Source: an uncultured Bacilli bacterium (lineage in GTDB: Bacteria; Bacillota_I; Bacilli_A; RF39; UBA660). From it: 7,796 bases of DNA. The stretch covers positions 1 through 7,796 of the forward strand of contig CAKPCM010000042.1 in NCBI GenBank assembly GCA_934141615.1, read 5' to 3'. Shown here in pieces: positions 4,343 to 7,796 of this stretch. Made by a program: the position numbers and the translations under genes. Below the pieces are notes generated by a model. It ran no database searches. It was not told the DNA's origin and worked only from the letters and a program-made list of their open reading frames with translations. Every line of letters begins with the position of its first letter. Position 1 is the first letter of the stretch.

Positions 4343-6973
4343 ATGACAAAATGGGTTTACCTTTTTAAAGAAGGTAATGCTGACATGAGAAACCTTCTTG
4401 GTGGTAAGGGAGCTAACTTAGCAGAAATGACTAACATTGGACTTCCAGTACCTCAAGGTTTCACAATTACAACAGAAGCTTGTACACAGTACTATGAAGA
4501 TGGAAGAGAAATCAATCCTGAGATTCAAGCACAAATTAATGAGTATATCGAAAAGATGGAAGAAATCACTGGAAAGAAATTTGGTGATAAAGAAAATCCA
4601 CTTTTAGTTTCTGTAAGATCTGGTGCTAGAGCATCTATGCCAGGTATGATGGATACTATATTAAACTTAGGATTAAACGAAGACGTTGTAAACGTTATCG
4701 CTGAAAAATCTAACAATCCAAGATGGGCTTGGGACTGCTACAGAAGATTCATTCAAATGTATTCAGACGTAGTTATGGAAGTTGGTAAGAAGTATTTTGA
4801 ACAACTTATCGATGAAATGAAAGAGAAAAAAGGCGTTAAACAAGACGTTGAATTAGATGCTGATGACTTAAAAGAATTAGCAAGACAATTTAAGGAAGAA
4901 TATAAAGCAAAGATTGGTGAAGATTTCCCAAGTGATCCAAAAGAACAATTAATGGGTGCTGTTAAGGCAGTATTTAGATCATGGGATAATCCACGTGCAA
5001 ACGTTTATAGAAGGGATAATGATATTCCATATTCATGGGGTACTGCTGTAAACGTACAAGCTATGGCATTTGGTAACATGGGTGATGACTGTGGTACTGG
5101 TGTTGCATTTACTCGTGACCCAGCAACTGGTGCTAAAGGATTATTTGGTGAATTCTTAACTAATGCACAAGGTGAAGACGTTGTTGCAGGTGTTCGTACT
5201 CCAATGCACATCGCTGAAATGGAAGAAAAATTCCCAGAAGCATTTAAGGAATTCAAGGAAGTTTGCAAAACTCTAGAAGATCATTATAGAGATATGCAAG
5301 ATATGGAATTTACAGTAGAACATGGTAAACTTTACATGCTTCAAACAAGAAACGGTAAGAGAACTGCTCAAGCTGCTTTAAAAATAGCATGTGATTTAGT
5401 AGATGAAGGAATGCGCACAGAAGAAGAAGCTGTAGCTATGATTGATCCTCGTAACTTAGATACATTACTTCACCCACAATTTGATGCTAAAGCATTAAAA
5501 GAAAGCACTCCAGCTGGAAAGGGTCTTGGAGCATCTCCAGGAGCTGCTACAGGTAAGATTGTATTTACTGCTGAAGACGCTTGTGATTGGGCTGCAAGAG
5601 GAGAAAAAGTAGTTTTAGTTAGACTTGAAACTTCTCCAGAAGATATTACTGGTATGAAAGCATCTCAAGGTATTTTAACTGTTCGTGGTGGTATGACAAG
5701 CCATGCTGCTGTTGTTGCTCGTGGTATGGGTACTTGCTGCGTATCTGGTTGTGGAGATATCCAAATGGATGAAGAAAACAAACAATTTGTTTTAGCTGGT
5801 AAGACTTATCATGAAGGAGATTATATCTCAATTGACGGTTCAACTGGTAACATTTATGATGGACAAATTCCAACTGTTGATGCTTCAATCGCTGGTGAAT
5901 TTGGACGTGTTATGGCTTGGGCTGACAAGTATAGAACTTTAAAGGTAAGAACAAACGCAGATAATCCAAGAGATACTAAAAAAGCTATCGAACTTGGAGC
6001 TGAAGGTATTGGACTTTGCCGTACAGAACATATGTTCTTTGAAGAAGAAAGAATTCCTAAGATTAGAAAGATGATTTTATCTGAAACTAAAGAAGCAAGA
6101 GAAGCTGCTTTAAATGAATTAATTCCTTTCCAAAAGGGTGACTTTAAAGCAATGTATGAAGAGTTAAAAGGTCTTCCAATGACAGTTCGTTATTTAGACC
6201 CACCTTTACACGAATTCTTACCTACTGATGAGGAAGATATTAAAGCACTTGCTAGTGAAATGGGTGTTTCAGTTGAACATTTAAAAGCTAAATGTGCTGA
6301 ACTTCACGAATTCAACCCAATGATGGGACACAGAGGATGCCGTCTTGCTGTTACTTATCCAGAAATAGCAAAAATGCAAACTAGAGCATTAATGGAAGCT
6401 GCTATCGAAGTATCTGAAGAAAAAGGTTATGATATAACAGTTGAAATTATGATCCCATTAGTTGGTGAAAAGAAAGAATTAAAATTCGTTAAAAACATCG
6501 TTGTTGAAACAGCAGAGTTAGTTAAGAAAGAAAAGAACTCTGACATCAAATATAAGATTGGTACAATGATTGAAATTCCAAGAGCTGCACTTACTGCTGA
6601 TGAAATCGCAGAAGAAGCTGAATTCTTCTCATTTGGTACTAATGACTTAACTCAAATGACTTTCGGATTCTCACGTGATGACGCTGGTAAATTCTTAGGT
6701 TCATACTATGAAAACAAGATTTACGAATCTGATCCATTTGCTAAGTTAGATCAAGATGGTGTTGGTAAATTAGTTAAGATGGCTGCAGAAAAGGGTAGAG
6801 CAACTCGTCCTGATATTAAATTAGGAATCTGCGGAGAACATGGTGGAGATCCTTCATCAGTTGAATTCTGCCACAATGTTGGACTTAACTATGTTTCTTG
6901 CTCACCATTTAGAGTTCCTATTGCAAGACTTGCTGCTGCACAAGCTGCAATTAAAGCAAATAACAATAAATAA
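4343..6973 (+). CDS. ppdK: Pyruvate, phosphate dikinase (876 aa)
   Basis: This cytoplasmic enzyme interconverts pyruvate + ATP + phosphate and PEP + AMP + pyrophosphate; in anaerobes it serves glycolysis or gluconeogenesis. The length nearly equals the 874-aa Clostridium symbiosum enzyme. The N-terminal nucleotide-binding domain (about 1-340) has GGKGANLAEM (20-29) and SVRSGARASMPGMMDT (90-105). The central domain has the phosphorylated histidine H454 in GGMTSHAAVVARG, with T452 at the site phosphorylated by PDRP regulators in other organisms. The C-terminal PEP/pyruvate barrel has LCRTEHMFF, E744 in MIEIPRA, N767 in GTNDLTQ and C830 in GICGEHGG. H454, E744, N767 and C830 each sit one residue before the known C. 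symbiosum catalytic positions (H455, E745, N768, C831), so it should be active. It is a single-gene unit. Its codons use more C-ending synonyms (for example AAC, TTC, ATC) than its neighbours, consistent with high expression. Confidence 0.98.
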   Translation: MTKWVYLFKEGNADMRNLLGGKGANLAEMTNIGLPVPQGFTITTEACTQYYEDGREINPEIQAQINEYIEKMEEITGKKFGDKENPLLVSVRSGARASMPGMMDTILNLGLNEDVVNVIAEKSNNPRWAWDCYRRFIQMYSDVVMEVGKKYFEQLIDEMKEKKGVKQDVELDADDLKELARQFKEEYKAKIGEDFPSDPKEQLMGAVKAVFRSWDNPRANVYRRDNDIPYSWGTAVNVQAMAFGNMGDDCGTGVAFTRDPATGAKGLFGEFLTNAQGEDVVAGVRTPMHIAEMEEKFPEAFKEFKEVCKTLEDHYRDMQDMEFTVEHGKLYMLQTRNGKRTAQAALKIACDLVDEGMRTEEEAVAMIDPRNLDTLLHPQFDAKALKESTPAGKGLGASPGAATGKIVFTAEDACDWAARGEKVVLVRLETSPEDITGMKASQGILTVRGGMTSHAAVVARGMGTCCVSGCGDIQMDEENKQFVLAGKTYHEGDYISIDGSTGNIYDGQIPTVDASIAGEFGRVMAWADKYRTLKVRTNADNPRDTKKAIELGAEGIGLCRTEHMFFEEERIPKIRKMILSETKEAREAALNELIPFQKGDFKAMYEELKGLPMTVRYLDPPLHEFLPTDEEDIKALASEMGVSVEHLKAKCAELHEFNPMMGHRGCRLAVTYPEIAKMQTRALMEAAIEVSEEKGYDITVEIMIPLVGEKKELKFVKNIVVETAELVKKEKNSDIKYKIGTMIEIPRAALTADEIAEEAEFFSFGTNDLTQMTFGFSRDDAGKFLGSYYENKIYESDPFAKLDQDGVGKLVKMAAEKGRATRPDIKLGICGEHGGDPSSVEFCHNVGLNYVSCSPFRVPIARLAAAQAAIKANNNK

Positions 6974-6980
6974 TAGAATA

Positions 6981-7010
6981 AACTAAGATGCTTTGGCACC
7001 TTAGTTTTTT
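6981..7010 (+). terminator. Intrinsic terminator after ppdK (copy 1 of a duplicated element)
   Basis: AACTAAG (6981-6987) pairs with CTTAGTT (7000-7006); after one A/C mismatch, TGC (6989-6991) pairs with GCA (6996-6998) around a TTTG loop. The stem runs into TTTTTT (7005-7010). It matches the element at 7683-7712 at 28 of 30 positions. Confidence 0.9.
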
Positions 7011-7020
7011 GTTTGTAATA

Positions 7021-7050
7021 ATGACAAAATTCCAGTATTTATGGTATAAT
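7021..7050 (+). promoter_or_regulatory. Predicted sigma-A promoter for the second fic gene
   Basis: ATGACA (7021-7026, five of six matches) is followed after 18 nt by a perfect TATAAT (7045-7050) preceded by TGG, an extended -10. It lies between the ppdK terminator and the fic start, indicating separate transcription. AGGAG (7064-7068) is the ribosome binding site, 8 nt before the ATG. Confidence 0.7.
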
Positions 7051-7076
7051 ATAAACATATTACAGGAGACTATATA

Positions 7077-7688
7077 ATGTTAGAAAATAAATTAGGAATA
7101 ACTAGTTCTGTTGAACTTGCAAATGAAGAAGAAAAAATTACTAAACTAAAAGCACTTGAGTTGTTTGATACAAATAAAATAGGTGAATTTGAGGTTGGAA
7201 CCTTTAAGGGCTTATCAGATATTCATAAATACTTATTTGGTGAAATATACTCATTTGCTGGTAATGTAAGGAAAGAGAATATTGCAAAAGGTAATTTTAG
7301 ATTTGCTTCATCTATGTATTTAGAAGATGTATTAAATAAGATAGATAATATGCCGCAAAAGAATTTTGATGATATTATAAAAAAATATGTTGAAATGAAT
7401 ATTGCCCATCCTTTCAGAGAAGGAAATGGTAGAAGTACTCGTATTTGGCTTGATTTGATTTTAAAAAAAGAACTTAACAAAGTAATTGATTGGAGTAAAA
7501 TTAATAAAGAAGATTATTTGCTTGCAATGGAAAGAAGTCCAGTTAGAGATTTAGAAATCAGGTTACTACTTCAAGATGCTTTAACCGATAAAATTAATGA
7601 TCGACAGGTATTTATGAAGGGTCTAGATACAAGTTATGAATACGAAGGATATAATACATATTGCACTGAGAAATTAAGTAATAACTAA
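7077..7688 (+). CDS. Class III Fic protein AMP-transferase with built-in inhibitory helix (203 aa)
   Basis: This is a single-domain Fic enzyme of the Neisseria meningitidis NmFic type (191 aa). The catalytic motif HPFREGNGRSTR lies at 111-122 (H111, E115, R119, R122). Upstream are LSDIHKYLFGEIYSFAGNVR (46-65) and a flap region around KGNFRFASSMYLE (71-83). The C-terminal helix has SYEYEGY (186-192), matching the [S/T]xxxE[G/N] autoinhibitory motif with S186, E190 and G191. Relative to NmFic (H107, S182, E186) everything is shifted by four. Y187 and Y192 correspond to the NmFic tyrosines Y183 and Y188 that are auto-modified when the protein leaves its inhibited tetramer. No room for an antitoxin gene exists upstream. 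NmFic modifies gyrase and topoisomerase IV; the target here is inferred. The gene has its own promoter, and its stop codon lies inside its terminator stem. Confidence 0.93.
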   Translation: MLENKLGITSSVELANEEEKITKLKALELFDTNKIGEFEVGTFKGLSDIHKYLFGEIYSFAGNVRKENIAKGNFRFASSMYLEDVLNKIDNMPQKNFDDIIKKYVEMNIAHPFREGNGRSTRIWLDLILKKELNKVIDWSKINKEDYLLAMERSPVRDLEIRLLLQDALTDKINDRQVFMKGLDTSYEYEGYNTYCTEKLSNN

Positions 7689-7713
7689 GATGCTTTAACA
7701 CCTTAGTTTTTTT
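7683..7713 (+). terminator. Intrinsic terminator after the second fic gene (copy 2 of a duplicated element)
   Basis: AACTAAG (7683-7689), which includes the TAA stop, pairs with CTTAGTT (7702-7708), with an inner TG/CA pair and a T tract at 7707-7713. It is the same element as after ppdK apart from GG to AA in the loop-side arm, which shortens the inner stem. Confidence 0.85.
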
Positions 7714-7756
7714 CTCTTAAAAAACAGCATTATAAAATATACGTTAAATCAAAATG

Positions 7757-7793
7757 AAGTGCACAAATAAGTGCATAACAGCAAAAAAGTGCA
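7757..7793 (+). repeat. Three direct copies of AAGTGCA at the right edge
   Basis: AAGTGCA occurs at 7757-7763, 7769-7775 and 7787-7793, spaced 12 and 18 bp apart. The first extends to the palindrome GTGCAC. AACAGCA also occurs twice (7723-7729 and 7777-7783). No gene is visible from 7714 to 7796. The iterated sites could be protein-binding sites or the start of a mobile-element end, but the window stops here. Confidence 0.4.
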
Positions 7794-7796
7794 ATT

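Noticed and set aside
4525..5888. Minus-strand open frames at 4525-4716, 5005-5268 and 5646-5888
   Set aside because: They lie wholly inside ppdK, have no credible ribosome binding site or family features, and reflect the codon pattern of the real gene.
7011..7076. A hidden antitoxin gene before the second fic
   Set aside because: The 66-bp gap is filled by a promoter and ribosome binding site. The enzyme also carries its own inhibitory helix, so no antitoxin is expected.
7223..7480. Minus-strand 85-aa open frame inside the second fic gene
   Set aside because: It is the antisense shadow of the Fic core, including the catalytic motif, and shows no independent signals.

Overview
The window looks like AT-rich chromosomal DNA from a low-GC member of the Bacillota, plausibly an uncultured gut anaerobe of the Bacilli/Erysipelotrichia/Mollicutes-like lineages. 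This rests on base composition, strong AGGAGG-type ribosome binding sites, TTGACA/TATAAT promoters with TGn extensions, compact hairpin-plus-T terminators, and a Clostridium symbiosum-type pyruvate phosphate dikinase. All recognisable genes are on the + strand. The standard bacterial code fits: the Trp codons checked are TGG, and the one TGA used as a gene end lies inside a terminator hairpin.

Layout. (1) 1-636: the 3' part of a gene of unknown function made of 26-residue (78-bp) tandem repeats, entering from the left edge and ending in a terminator. (2) 640-1500: a 261-aa protein of unknown function with its own promoter and probable terminator. (3) 1499-4299: an apparent operon of a 321-aa paralogue of that protein, a xerC-type tyrosine recombinase interrupted by an in-frame TGA, a 58-aa VbhA-like antitoxin, and a class I Fic toxin. 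The genes are joined by 1-nt stop/start overlaps at two junctions, and a strong terminator closes the unit. (4) 4280-7010: ppdK as a single-gene unit with its own promoter and terminator. (5) 7021-7713: a second, solitary fic gene of the self-inhibited class III type, with its own promoter and a terminator nearly identical to the one after ppdK. (6) 7714-7796: a short non-coding tail with three AAGTGCA copies.

Two different kinds of Fic AMP-transferase regulation therefore lie on either side of ppdK. In one the inhibitory [S/T]xxxE[G/N] helix is a separate small protein (S22/E26/G27, gene 3450-3626). In the other it is built into the C-terminus of the enzyme (S186/E190/G191). Characterised Fic proteins of both types can modify gyrase and topoisomerase IV; whether these two do so is inference. 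ppdK is a central-carbon housekeeping gene that interconverts PEP and pyruvate and seems unrelated to the Fic genes except by position. The most notable points are the small antitoxin, the paired Fic classes, the broken or restarted xerC, the tandem pair of unknown paralogues, and the duplicated terminator around the second fic gene.
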